Source of the DNA: Lutibacter sp. A64
GTDB lineage: Bacteria > Bacteroidota > Bacteroidia > Flavobacteriales > Flavobacteriaceae
DNA: 64,000 bases
Assembly (NCBI RefSeq): GCF_022429565.1
Contig: NZ_CP092487.1
Coordinates: 150,001 to 214,000, forward strand
Reading direction: 5' to 3'
A model generated the notes under the pieces. That model did not search any database, was not told the origin of the DNA, and saw only the letters and a program-made list of their open reading frames with translations. Below, in pieces: positions 1 to 8,497 of this stretch (positions are counted from its first letter, which is position 1; the number at the start of each line of letters is the position of its first letter). The translations under genes and the position numbers were made by a program.

Positions 1-153
1 TTATTGAAGGTTTTTTTATACCCTTTTTTTTATTTTTACTATTATATCTTTTATTACTATTTCAACTCTAATCTTTATTTTCTATTTATATTGACTCATT
101 CTCAAAAGTTGTGTGTGAAATGAAAAAAAGTTAGATTTTTGTAAAAAAAATAT

Positions 154-494
154 TTGGACAATTATCTAGACCTACTGAAATTCATCTTACCAGAATTTCT
201 GATCAATCACTTAGATTTAGTTAAGAGTACTAAAAAAGGTGAAGTAATGCAGCTATATTTTAAGAACGTAATATAGTGCCAAAAGAAGAATTTACTAGTA
301 TCTTAGTAGCTTACGGATTCCACAAAGAAGTAACTATTCAAGATTTTCCATTTAGAGGTAATACAGTTTATTTACATGTAAAGCGTCGCAGATGGCTGGA
401 TAAGGAATCTAAAGATGACTGGAATTTAGTAGCACAGGGAACGTGAATGACAAATGAGCTCGCTTCTTTTTTAAAAGAAATTAGTAGATACTAG
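154..494 (+). pseudogene. Decayed ISAon1-type transposase N-terminal-region ORF
   Basis: Reading from 154 gives a peptide with the blocks LPEFLINHLDLV and EVMQLYF, then a frameshift near 279. It continues in another frame through VPKEEF, GFHKEVTIQDFPFRGN, YLHVKRRRW, DWNLVAQGT, an in-frame TGA near 453 where an Arg codon is expected, and MTNELASFLKEISRY to a stop at 494. From memory this matches the small first ORF of ISAon1-family insertion sequences. The second ORF with the DDE catalytic domain is not visible downstream, and no complete terminal repeats were identified in 1-153, which is otherwise plain AT-rich DNA. It is a dead remnant of an insertion sequence. The family name rests on motif recall and would need a database comparison. 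Confidence 0.7.
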
Positions 495-682
495 AATTTG
501 GTATTCCTACAAAAATGATTACATTTTTAAGCGGCTCGTTTAGTTTTGGTATTTTTTAATATTACCCCAACAACTAGCGCTTGTACTACAATTTTTTTTG
601 AAAGAACATCAATTACTGCTTAGTTTTAAATGTTTTTAGATAAATAGATTATATTTACAAATATTAATTCTTTTACTTAATT

Positions 683-1111
683 ATGAAAAATCAAAATTAT
701 AAAAGCCATAGTAGATTGGTTTTTGGCTTTCACGGTATTTTATTTGTATTAATTGTAGCTTTACTTATTGGCTCTTTTAGAAATTTAATGAAATCTGATG
801 TAAGCACAACTTACGGAGCTTATTTGTTAGTTTTTATTCCGTTTATTCTTTTTTTTATGATGTATTATATAAGAGCTTTCGCTTTAAAAGCCCAAGATAG
901 AGCTATTAGAGCTGAAGAAAAATTACGATACTTTATTTTAACAGGAAATACAATGCCAGATAAAATTACAACGCGTCAAATTATAGGTTTGCGCTTTGCT
1001 TCAGATGATGAATTTGTAGCTTTGGTAGATAGAGTGTTGAATGAAAATTTATCAGAAAAAGAAATTAAAAAAGCAATTAATAATTGGAAACCCGATACTT
1101 ATAGGGTTTAA
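683..1111 (+). CDS. DUF6526 family membrane protein
   Basis: A 142-residue protein with two hydrophobic segments, at about residues 13-33 and 44-65. A charged cytoplasmic-looking C-terminal half follows, containing the block AEEKLRYFILTG and a region rich in Lys and Glu. Size and layout match the DUF6526 family of small Bacteroidetes membrane proteins, whose function is unknown to me. The gene stands alone between the transposase remnant and a convergent efflux operon, and its stop is followed immediately by a perfect inverted repeat. I see no enzymatic motif. The family call is from recognition of the sequence pattern; no function is claimed. Confidence 0.75.
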   Translation: MKNQNYKSHSRLVFGFHGILFVLIVALLIGSFRNLMKSDVSTTYGAYLLVFIPFILFFMMYYIRAFALKAQDRAIRAEEKLRYFILTGNTMPDKITTRQIIGLRFASDDEFVALVDRVLNENLSEKEIKKAINNWKPDTYRV

Positions 1112-1146
1112 TATAAATCATTATAAATAGCTTATAATGATTTATA
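1112..1146. terminator. Bidirectional hairpin between convergent genes
   Basis: A perfect 15-bp inverted repeat (1112-1126 with 1132-1146, loop of five bases) fills the whole gap between the plus-strand DUF6526 gene and the minus-strand ABC permease whose stop is at 1148. The stem is AT-rich, so it is a weaker hairpin than a classic terminator. Its exact placement between two converging stop codons nevertheless supports a shared termination signal. Confidence 0.7.
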
Positions 1147-1147
1147 G

Positions 1148-2359
1148 TTAAGAATATTTAAAATTTCTTTTTTCATTATAAGCTCTTACTTTTAGTGTTA
1201 TTACCGCTATTATAAAATAAATTATAGTAAGCGCCCATAAGCGATACCAATCATAAATAACATCATTAAAAGTGGCTTCCATTTGAATTAATTTTACAAA
1301 ACCTGTAATTCCAGATGTTGATGGCAATAGTTTTGCTAACTGCTGGTAAAAAACAGAGAATCCTTCCATAGGAAAAGACAACCCGCTTAACATTAAAGAC
1401 GGTACAGATAATAATACTAAAAATATTGTAGAATCTTCTCGTCTTTTAAAAAGACTACTAATTGCAATTCCTAAGAAAATTACAGCTGTTAAATATGGTA
1501 ATGAAAACAAATAAATTTCACCTAAAGACGCTCTAATAGGAATATCAAATATGGTATAGATTATTCCAATTTGAATAGGTAATATAACCGCAAATATTAA
1601 CGAATACAAACTAGCTTTGGCTAATAAAACCGGCACTGTTCCGCCTTTATGTAACAATCTAGGGAAATTAGTATGTATAGATTTATCTTCTTTTCTAGAG
1701 CCATTAATAATACCAATTCCCATTAATATTACCAATTGAACTATTAAAGCTGTAAGTATTGGTATTAAATATGTTGCATATCCAGCAGATGTATTAAATA
1801 AGCTTGTAGAAATAGGCTGTATTGGACTATAATTTTTCTTTGCAATTGCTATAGGCGTACCACTAGACATATCCTTTTTTATAACAATTCCTGCATTAAA
1901 AGTTCCTGTTGTTACTGTAATATCAACTAATACTTTTTTATAAAAAATCATATTTGAAGCATCGGAAAAAGACGTAATAGTTGTTTGTTTTCCGCTTCTA
2001 ATATCTTTTTCAAAGTTTTTAGGAATAATTACAATTCCCATCACTTTTTTAGCATAATAATCTCTTTTAGCTTCTTGAATGTCGGTGTAATTTGTAATTG
2101 TTTTTGTGCCTTCCGAAGCATCTAGCATTGCAATATAATCTCTACTTGTTTTAGAGCTATCTTGATTTACAATAGCTACAGGAACATCTGTAATAACTTC
2201 TTTAGAATAGATGTATGTGTATATTGTTAAAATACCAAATGTTACTAAAAGAAATGTACTAATTACAGCTTTGTCAGATTTTATAGCATTCCATTCTGTA
2301 ATAAATGTATTTTTAAATGAAACCTGAACTCTATGATATTTTTTATATAAATTTTTCAT
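1148..2359 (-). CDS. ABC-2 type transporter permease (second of pair)
   Basis: A 403-residue inner-membrane permease of the ABC-2 / YhgE-Pip-like type. One N-terminal transmembrane segment lies at about residues 32-51, followed by a large extracytoplasmic domain of about 150 residues. At least five further hydrophobic segments occupy the C-terminal half, roughly residues 190-395. It is the last gene of a minus-strand operon TetR, TolC, HlyD, permease, permease, and starts two bases after the stop of the preceding permease. The set resembles the YbhG/YbhS/YbhR type of tripartite exporter for drugs or toxic compounds. The substrate cannot be read from sequence. No ATP-binding subunit is encoded beside it. 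Confidence 0.85.
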   Translation of the reverse strand: MKNLYKKYHRVQVSFKNTFITEWNAIKSDKAVISTFLLVTFGILTIYTYIYSKEVITDVPVAIVNQDSSKTSRDYIAMLDASEGTKTITNYTDIQEAKRDYYAKKVMGIVIIPKNFEKDIRSGKQTTITSFSDASNMIFYKKVLVDITVTTGTFNAGIVIKKDMSSGTPIAIAKKNYSPIQPISTSLFNTSAGYATYLIPILTALIVQLVILMGIGIINGSRKEDKSIHTNFPRLLHKGGTVPVLLAKASLYSLIFAVILPIQIGIIYTIFDIPIRASLGEIYLFSLPYLTAVIFLGIAISSLFKRREDSTIFLVLLSVPSLMLSGLSFPMEGFSVFYQQLAKLLPSTSGITGFVKLIQMEATFNDVIYDWYRLWALTIIYFIIAVITLKVRAYNEKRNFKYS

Positions 2360-2361
2360 TA

Positions 2362-3531
2362 TTAAATACGTTGAAGAAAAGCTCCCTGCTTTAAAAGTTT
2401 TTTTAGCTTATTGTAACTTAATAAAAGAGGTGCAATTGTTAATACAACCAATGCGCAAATGGAATAAAATGAGTAATACACAGGTATTCCCCTTTGCGTT
2501 TGATCTAAAAATAAATCTAAGAAATGTGTAAACGGAAATAATTCACTCATCCACTGTAATACTTTAGGCATACCAAATATTGGAAACGTAATTCCAGAAA
2601 AGGATAAACCCACAGCAGCAAAACCAGATCCAAATGTTAGTGCTTCTCTAAAACTTTTTCCTATTACTAAAAATAGAATAGCAAAAGCTTGTGATGCTGT
2701 TATTAATAGAAATAAAGAGAGTAAAACTACGGCTTTATTTCCATGTAAAGGAAAATCTTCAAAAACAAACATGGTAATTAAAAGTATGATGCCAACTAAA
2801 AAGAACCACAGCGTATAAGGCGTAATTTTACCCAAAACTATTGTTGTTATATTGCCTTTTCCTATATTATAAAGCTTTTCTCCTTTATTGAATTTTAAAT
2901 CGTTTCCAAAACAATAAATAGTGGTCAGTATTACAAATATTTGGAAAAAGAGGGTTAAAAATCCCGAATTTAAATAATAGGAGTAATTGGTATATGGATT
3001 AGCAAATACGTGATTATTTTGGGTTATTGGTTGATAATTGGTTTTAGCTTGCTCAATATAAACACCTTTTTTTAGTTGTTTTTGAACATTTATACCAGCA
3101 GATATAATTCCAATAGCCTTTTTAAACGCTTTATTTTCTAATCCAGAAGCCAATAACAAGTTACTATTAAATTGATTGATAATAGAAACTTGTTTTCCTT
3201 GATTAAGATCTTTACCAAAATTTTTAGGAACAGTAACTAGCCCATAAACTTTTAATTCTTGAATTAATTTTTCGCCTTCTAATTGGCTAGTAGGTTTAAA
3301 AGCCACTTTTAATTCTGGAGTTGCTTCTAATTGACTAATTATATTTCTTGAAGTTGAAGAATTATCTAGATCTATAACAGCTATTGGTAAATCTCGGGCA
3401 ACACCATTATTTAATAAGCTAAGGAAAAATAGCATAGAAACAAATGGTAATATTACCGCAAAAATAAACATAGACTTGTTATGAAATAACATTCTAAATT
3501 CGCGTTTTACAATATGTAAATACGATTTCAT
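2362..3531 (-). CDS. ABC-2 type transporter permease (first of pair)
   Basis: A permease of about 389 residues with the same plan as its downstream neighbour: an N-terminal membrane segment, a periplasmic domain of about 160 residues beginning with the block DLPIAVIDLD, and a C-terminal multi-span ABC-2 membrane domain. I place the start at 3531 (MKSYLHIVKREF), directly after the HlyD stop codon. The longer frame to 3558 would overlap the HlyD gene by 26 bases. Together with the next gene it would form the membrane channel of an exporter linked to HlyD and TolC. The two permeases are paralogs and may work as a heterodimer. Confidence 0.85.
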   Translation of the reverse strand: MKSYLHIVKREFRMLFHNKSMFIFAVILPFVSMLFFLSLLNNGVARDLPIAVIDLDNSSTSRNIISQLEATPELKVAFKPTSQLEGEKLIQELKVYGLVTVPKNFGKDLNQGKQVSIINQFNSNLLLASGLENKAFKKAIGIISAGINVQKQLKKGVYIEQAKTNYQPITQNNHVFANPYTNYSYYLNSGFLTLFFQIFVILTTIYCFGNDLKFNKGEKLYNIGKGNITTIVLGKITPYTLWFFLVGIILLITMFVFEDFPLHGNKAVVLLSLFLLITASQAFAILFLVIGKSFREALTFGSGFAAVGLSFSGITFPIFGMPKVLQWMSELFPFTHFLDLFLDQTQRGIPVYYSFYSICALVVLTIAPLLLSYNKLKKLLKQGAFLQRI

Positions 3532-3532
3532 T

Positions 3533-4525
3533 TTATTTATTAAATTGTGAATAATCAATTAAAATACTCATCCCTGGGCGTAATTCTGTCTCTGAAGTTT
3601 TTGGCGTTGCTTTTATTTCAAAAGTTCTAATGTCAAAATCACCAGTAGATTTTGTGGCATTCCAAGTAGCATAATCACCTAAAGCAGCTACATAATAAAT
3701 TTGAAAAGTAATTTCTTTATTTTCTAAAGCAGGAACCGTAGCCTTAAACTCTGAGCCTTTTTTAAAATTATAAAGATCTGTTTCCTTTACATTTACTATG
3801 GCGTAAGAATTTGATAAATCTACCAAGTGGGCTACAGGATAACCAGCTCCAATTAATTCGCCTTCTTCAGGTAAAAAATCCAATACTTCTGCATCTATAG
3901 GACTTATAATAAAACGCTCGTTTTTATAACTTTCTAACTCACTTAAAGCTCCTTCAGCTTTTCTAACTAAAGCATTTGCAGCTTCAATATCTTCACTTCT
4001 TGCACCCTTTAAAGCTAATTGATATTTGTTATACGCTGCTTTTTGATCGTTTAAAGCTGCTTCTTTTTTAGCAAAAACTTCATCTTTTTGTTGTTCCGAA
4101 ACCACACCATCTTTAAATAAATTTTCAATGCGTTCGTATGATTTCAACATAACATTTGCACCTGCTGTTGCTTTTTCATATAAACTTTTATAAGCATTTA
4201 TTTCTTCTTTTCTTGCGCCATTTCTAGCTTTATCTTTTTGTGCATTTGCAGCATCTTTAGCGGCTAGAGCTTGTAATTCTCTAGCATCTATTTCTGGACT
4301 TTCTAAGGTAGCTAATAATTGTCCTTTTGTTACACTTGTACCTTCTTTTACTTCAATAGATTTTAAACGTGTTGGTAATTTTGAAGATAAATATATTTCT
4401 TTAGCTTCAACTCTACCTTGCAAAATAGTTGTTTTTGGTTTGCTAATAAACCATATTCCTGTTAGCACTAAAATTAAAATAATAATGGTAGTGACAGCTG
4501 ATTTTATAACTTTTGAATTTTTCAT
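3533..4525 (-). CDS. HlyD-family periplasmic adaptor (membrane fusion protein)
   Basis: A 330-residue adaptor with a single N-terminal membrane anchor at about residues 8-27. The first half of a lipoyl-like barrel-sandwich (LKSIEVKEGTSVTKGQLLATL) follows. A long alpha-helical hairpin rich in Ala, Lys and Glu spans about residues 75-195, and the second half-motif (FIISPIDAEVLDFLPEEGE) and a beta-barrel domain come after it. This is the standard plan of adaptors joining an inner-membrane pump to an outer-membrane TolC channel. It lies eight bases after the TolC gene and just before the permeases, so it most likely bridges them. The substrate is unknown. Confidence 0.9.
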   Translation of the reverse strand: MKNSKVIKSAVTTIIILILVLTGIWFISKPKTTILQGRVEAKEIYLSSKLPTRLKSIEVKEGTSVTKGQLLATLESPEIDARELQALAAKDAANAQKDKARNGARKEEINAYKSLYEKATAGANVMLKSYERIENLFKDGVVSEQQKDEVFAKKEAALNDQKAAYNKYQLALKGARSEDIEAANALVRKAEGALSELESYKNERFIISPIDAEVLDFLPEEGELIGAGYPVAHLVDLSNSYAIVNVKETDLYNFKKGSEFKATVPALENKEITFQIYYVAALGDYATWNATKSTGDFDIRTFEIKATPKTSETELRPGMSILIDYSQFNK

Positions 4526-4533
4526 TTTCGATT

Positions 4534-5904
4534 TTAAATTTGATTCAAGAAATTTTCTGTTTTATTTAGACTTACCATTAATTCGCCATAGGTTGTATTA
4601 TAATGGTAAAGCGCTTTCATTTTAAATAATTTTATTTGAGTTAATTGAAGTGTTGCATCAATAACTTCTAGAGAAGTACCTGTTCCTTCTTCAAAAGCAC
4701 GAGTTCTCATATACTTTAATTTTTCAGCTAAAGCTAAATCTGCTTCTAAACTATTGTATTGCTCTCGTTGTTTTTCTAATTCGTTATATAGCTTTTCGGT
4801 ATAGGTCAATAAATTTAATTTTGCTTGTTTTTCTAATTCTTGAACTTGTAAAACTTTATGTTTTGCGGCTTTAATTTTATGTTCTCTTTCAAAGCCATTA
4901 AACAATTCCCAAGAAGCACCAACACCAACTAACCATTTTGTTTTTAAAAGTGATAAGTTATTTTTCCAAAACGTATGCTTACCAAATAAGGCTATTTTTG
5001 GAAAATATTCACTGTTTTCAACTTTAATGCCAACTTCAGCTAGTTTTTCATTTTTTTCTAAAAACTTTAATTGTTCATTTTCTTGAATCATTTCTTGTTG
5101 AAATTCATTTAATGAAGGTTGTATTAGTGGACTTATAAAATCTGTAGAAGTTGTATTAAACGTTGCGTCACCAATTAAGTTTTTAATGGCTGTGGTAGCT
5201 AAAGAAACATCTTTATGCGCAGCTAACAACTCGCGTTTAGCATTAGATAAAGCAACTTTTGCATTTAAAGTTTCTACTTCAGGAATTATACCGTTTTCAA
5301 ATAATTTAGTAGCGTGATCGTTGTGCAATTGTATTGTTTCATACACTTTTTGACGTAAATCTTCTGCTTCTTTGGCCAGCTTAAGTTTAAAATAATAATC
5401 GATTAATTGAATTGTTAAAGCATTCGTTTTTATTTTATGGTGGTTTTCTGAAAGCTCATATTTAATTTTTGAAGCTTTATTTGCAGCATTTATTTTTCCT
5501 CCAGCAAATATTGGCCAATTAATATCTGCTGATGCAAAACCTAAATTTTTATCTTGCAATGTAAAATTCCAATCTCCTAATACCGAAGGGTCGGCGACAC
5601 CAAGAAGTCCGCTAACCATTGTACGTTGTTCATTTAAATCGACTTCTATATCGTTGTCTAAATTTAAATAAGTTGCAGAAACACTAAGTGACGGGTACCC
5701 TAATCCCTGTACTGCTTTTTGCTCTTCCTGTTTTGCATTTACTTCTTCTTGAGAAGCATTTAAATCACCATTTTTTGAAAGCATTAAACTGTAAGCTTCT
5801 TTTAGTGATAACTCTTGCGCCGTAATACTGGCAGTAATAAAAACTAATAAAAATGTAATTTTTTTTACAGTTGGTTTTAACACCAAATTTAAATGAGTAA
5901 GCAT
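4534..5904 (-). CDS. TolC-family outer membrane efflux protein
   Basis: A 456-residue protein with an N-terminal Sec signal ending near ITAQ (residue 30) and two long alpha-helical repeats. This is the usual composition of TolC-family outer membrane channels: heptad-rich Ala/Leu/Glu helices with short beta segments such as FASADINWPIFAGGK and VGVGASWELFNGF. The length is normal for the family. The start lies three bases from the stop of the upstream TetR gene, indicating co-transcription. It would provide the outer-membrane exit duct for the HlyD/ABC-2 exporter encoded downstream. Confidence 0.92.
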   Translation of the reverse strand: MLTHLNLVLKPTVKKITFLLVFITASITAQELSLKEAYSLMLSKNGDLNASQEEVNAKQEEQKAVQGLGYPSLSVSATYLNLDNDIEVDLNEQRTMVSGLLGVADPSVLGDWNFTLQDKNLGFASADINWPIFAGGKINAANKASKIKYELSENHHKIKTNALTIQLIDYYFKLKLAKEAEDLRQKVYETIQLHNDHATKLFENGIIPEVETLNAKVALSNAKRELLAAHKDVSLATTAIKNLIGDATFNTTSTDFISPLIQPSLNEFQQEMIQENEQLKFLEKNEKLAEVGIKVENSEYFPKIALFGKHTFWKNNLSLLKTKWLVGVGASWELFNGFEREHKIKAAKHKVLQVQELEKQAKLNLLTYTEKLYNELEKQREQYNSLEADLALAEKLKYMRTRAFEEGTGTSLEVIDATLQLTQIKLFKMKALYHYNTTYGELMVSLNKTENFLNQI

Positions 5905-5906
5905 TG

Positions 5907-6506
5907 TTAATTATCTTGTTTTAGTATATTTAAAATGTTATTTGTAATGTAGTTAACCTTATCTTTGTAAGGGTCTTCTTCTTCAATACCTAAAAAATTA
6001 TTCTTTTTATAATGAACATAATCTATGGCATAAATAAGTATGTGATAACTTAAATCTAGAATTCCAACATTTTTGCCAATTTCACCAGATTTTTTACCAA
6101 TATTTAAAAGTTCTTGCATTAAAGACAAGCCTTTATCTTTTAAAATATCTGGTATTATAAAGTTATCATTGTGTAATAGTTGGTAAAAGAAATTGGAGGC
6201 TTCAGTTTCGTTTATGGCAAATACAAATCTGTTTTGAATAAAGATTTTGATAATAGGAGCGATGCTTGTGTGTTTTAAGTTAATTAGAAATTCTAATTCA
6301 CCTATTATAGAGTTAATTTTATCAAAATATAATTCATCAATCAACGCTTGTTTACCACTGTAAAGTCTGTATAAATAACCACCACTAACATTTGCATTTT
6401 TAGCAATCATAGCGATAGTAGTTTTTTCTATTCCACAGTCAACAATGGTTTTCATAGTTGCTTGTTTTATACGAGCCAATTTCTCTTCATCTATTTTTCT
6501 AGCCAT
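5907..6506 (-). CDS. TetR/AcrR-family transcriptional regulator
   Basis: A 199-residue regulator with an N-terminal TetR helix-turn-helix at about residues 8-55 (blocks TIAMIAKNANVSGGYLYRLY and GKQALIDEL) and a helical C-terminal ligand and dimerisation domain. It is the first gene of the efflux operon and lies three bases before the TolC gene. It most likely represses its own operon and releases DNA when an exported compound binds. A perfect ATGAAT-4-ATTCAT inverted repeat lies 34 bases upstream of its start and is the obvious candidate operator. The inducing ligand cannot be told from sequence. Confidence 0.92.
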   Translation of the reverse strand: MARKIDEEKLARIKQATMKTIVDCGIEKTTIAMIAKNANVSGGYLYRLYSGKQALIDELYFDKINSIIGELEFLINLKHTSIAPIIKIFIQNRFVFAINETEASNFFYQLLHNDNFIIPDILKDKGLSLMQELLNIGKKSGEIGKNVGILDLSYHILIYAIDYVHYKKNNFLGIEEEDPYKDKVNYITNNILNILKQDN

Positions 6507-6539
6507 TTATTTTAAAAATTAAAATCTGACTGCAAATAT

Positions 6540-6555
6540 ATGAATAAACATTCAT
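6540..6555. promoter_or_regulatory. Candidate TetR operator
   Basis: A perfect inverted repeat with 6-bp arms (ATGAAT and ATTCAT) separated by AAAC, followed by a further partial copy ATTCATTAAT. It lies in the 108-bp divergent region between the TetR gene and umuC. Location and size suit a TetR-family operator. Assignment is by position and symmetry only. Confidence 0.6.
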
Positions 6556-6614
6556 TCATTAATTATTTTTTTAATTTTTTTATTTATAAACGATATTCTT
6601 TATAATTTAGACGC

Positions 6615-7868
6615 ATGTATGCTATTTTAGATTGTAATAGTTTTTATGCCTCTTGCGAGCGTGTATTTAAGCCTAATTTAATAGGGAAACCCATAGTGGT
6701 TTTATCTAATAATGATGGTTGTGTAATAGCGCGCAGCAGTGAAGTAAAGGATTTAATTCCTATGGGAGCAGAAGCTTTTAAGTACGAAGCTGTTTTTAAA
6801 GAAAATAACATTCATGTGTTTTCGTCAAATTATTCATTATACGGAGATTTAAGTACACGGGTAATGAATATTATTCGGCTATTTTCGCCAGATGTTGAAG
6901 TCTATTCTATAGATGAAGCTTTTTTTAAATTAGATCATATTAAAGATGAAGATTTAGAAGCGTATGTTTTAAAAATTAAAAAAACTGTTGAAAAATGGGT
7001 AGGAATTCCAGTTAGTATTGGTGTAGCACCTACAAAATCGCTATCTAAAGTAGCAAATAAAATTGCGAAAAAATTTACAGACAGAACAAAAGGAGTGTAT
7101 GTTATTGCTTCGGAAGAACAACGAATTAAAGCCTTAAAATGGACAAAAGTTGAAAATGTTTGGGGAATAGGGAGGCGTATTGCAAAAAAACTAAAACAAT
7201 TAAACATTAATACGGCTTATCAATTTACGCAGTTACCAGATCAATTTGTAAAAAAACAGTTTTCAGTTGTTGGTTTACGATTAAAGCAAGACTTATCGGG
7301 TATAGAGGTTATTGGAGCTGAAAAAATACAGGACAAACAAAATATATCTACTACGCGTACTTTTGAAAAAGCCTTGCGAGATTTTGAACCTATAAAAGAA
7401 CGTATTGCTACGTTTGCAAATTCATGTGCTCAAAAATTAAGAAATCAAAGGTCGGAGTGTACTTATTTATACGTTTTTTTAAGAACTAGTAGTTATACAG
7501 AAATAAAGCGAAATGTTGGAATGGTGGTACATTTACCGTATGCTACAAATTCTAGTATTACTATTTGTAATTTTGCAATTAAAGGTCTTCAACAATTATA
7601 TGAAAAAGGATATAATTATAAAAAAGCAGGTGTAAATGTTATGGGAATTCGCCCAGAAAAAGTACATCAGTTTTCTTTATTTTTAGACGAAGCGCCTAAA
7701 CATAAAGTTTTAATGAAAGTTATGGACCGTATAAATTTAAAATACAGAACTCCAAAAATTAAAATAGCAAATCAAAATTTAGATAAAACTTGGAAAATGA
7801 AACAAGAGCATTTGTCGCCAAGATATACAACGGTAATTGATGAAATAATAGAAATTAAATGCGATTAA
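6615..7868 (+). CDS. umuC: Y-family error-prone DNA polymerase, UmuC-like
   Basis: A 417-residue translesion polymerase. The N-terminal palm carries the metal-binding block MYAILDCNSFYASCERVF and the catalytic SIDEAFFKL motif at about residue 100. A helix-hairpin-helix region with NVWGIGRRIAKKL lies at about residues 180-195. The little-finger domain and a C-terminal extension of the DUF4113 type (about residues 365-415) separate UmuC from DinB. The last ten bases overlap the umuD start, so the pair is translationally coupled. In known systems such a protein with cleaved UmuD forms DNA polymerase V for bypass of damaged template. The gene order C then D is the reverse of the Escherichia coli operon. 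Confidence 0.93.
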   Translation: MYAILDCNSFYASCERVFKPNLIGKPIVVLSNNDGCVIARSSEVKDLIPMGAEAFKYEAVFKENNIHVFSSNYSLYGDLSTRVMNIIRLFSPDVEVYSIDEAFFKLDHIKDEDLEAYVLKIKKTVEKWVGIPVSIGVAPTKSLSKVANKIAKKFTDRTKGVYVIASEEQRIKALKWTKVENVWGIGRRIAKKLKQLNINTAYQFTQLPDQFVKKQFSVVGLRLKQDLSGIEVIGAEKIQDKQNISTTRTFEKALRDFEPIKERIATFANSCAQKLRNQRSECTYLYVFLRTSSYTEIKRNVGMVVHLPYATNSSITICNFAIKGLQQLYEKGYNYKKAGVNVMGIRPEKVHQFSLFLDEAPKHKVLMKVMDRINLKYRTPKIKIANQNLDKTWKMKQEHLSPRYTTVIDEIIEIKCD

Positions 7869-8308
7869 AAAAAGAAATAGCAACTGATAAATTAATGTTT
7901 TATGTTCCAGAAAAATCGGTACATATAAAACGGCCAATTGTAAATGAAGATATTGCAGCTGGTTTTCCTTCGCCTGCTGAAGATTTTAAGGAAATTAGAA
8001 TCAGTTTAGATAAAGAATTAGTACAAAACGAAAATGCTACTTTTTATGCGCGTGTAAGAGGAAACTCTATGATTGATGCCAATATTGAAGATGGCGATTT
8101 ATTAGTAATAGATAGAAGTATTGAAACTAGAGATGGAAAAATTGCTGTGTGTATGTTAGATGGTGAATTTACGATTAAACGCTTAAAAGTTGAAAAAGAT
8201 TGTATGTATTTAATGCCAGAAAATAGCAATTATAAACCTATAAAGGTAACAGCTGAAAACGAATTAATTATTTGGGGAATTGTTACTTATGTGGTTAAGA
8301 AAGTTTAA
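7859..8308 (+). CDS. umuD: UmuD-like autoproteolytic S24 peptidase subunit
   Basis: A 149-residue LexA/UmuD-like protein. A cleavage site Ala34-Gly35 is visible in the block AAGFPSPAEDF. The catalytic serine is Ser70 in RGNSMIDANIEDGD and the general-base lysine is Lys107 in DGEFTIKRL. There is no N-terminal DNA-binding domain, so it is UmuD and not LexA. RecA-stimulated self-cleavage would yield the active partner of the upstream UmuC. Its ATG lies inside the end of umuC, and I kept this start because the product then has the normal UmuD length and begins just before the expected N-terminal arm. Confidence 0.92.
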   Translation: MRLKKEIATDKLMFYVPEKSVHIKRPIVNEDIAAGFPSPAEDFKEIRISLDKELVQNENATFYARVRGNSMIDANIEDGDLLVIDRSIETRDGKIAVCMLDGEFTIKRLKVEKDCMYLMPENSNYKPIKVTAENELIIWGIVTYVVKKV

Positions 8309-8352
8309 AAGTTGAAAGATTTATAGTTTAAAGGTTGAAAAGGTGTAATATT

Positions 8353-8387
8353 GAGTTAAGAGTTAAGAGTTAAGAGTTATGAGTTAT
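8353..8387. repeat. Five tandem 7-bp repeats
   Basis: Five consecutive heptamers, three GAGTTAA followed by two GAGTTAT, in the gap after umuD. This is a short simple tandem repeat that may vary in copy number. No gene or promoter role is evident. Confidence 0.85.
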
Positions 8388-8400
8388 GGAGTATGAGTGG

Positions 8401-8491
8401 AATGCGTGAGCGGTTGAAGTGGTATCCTTTTGCTTTTTTGCAAAAGATTTAACGGAAGACGCGACGGCAATTTTTTTGCCGGCACGCCCAA
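8401..8491. repeat. GC-richer REP-like element with two hairpins
   Basis: A stretch clearly richer in G and C than its surroundings, between the convergent umuD and acyl-CoA dehydrogenase genes. It contains a perfect 7-bp hairpin (8427-8433 with 8440-8446, six-T loop) and a second hairpin with 6-bp arms (8465-8470 with 8476-8481, five-T loop). Similar hairpin spacers starting with GCGTGAGCGG and ending near GCCGGCACGCCC recur between genes of flavobacteria, as far as I recall. It probably acts as a bidirectional terminator and belongs to a dispersed repeat family. Only one copy is in this window, so repetition cannot be shown here. Confidence 0.55.
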
Positions 8492-8497
8492 ATTATA

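Noticed and set aside
4440..4625. A 61-codon plus-strand frame across the HlyD/TolC junction
   Set aside because: It overlaps two well-supported minus-strand genes, has no signal or motif, and its composition looks like a shadow.
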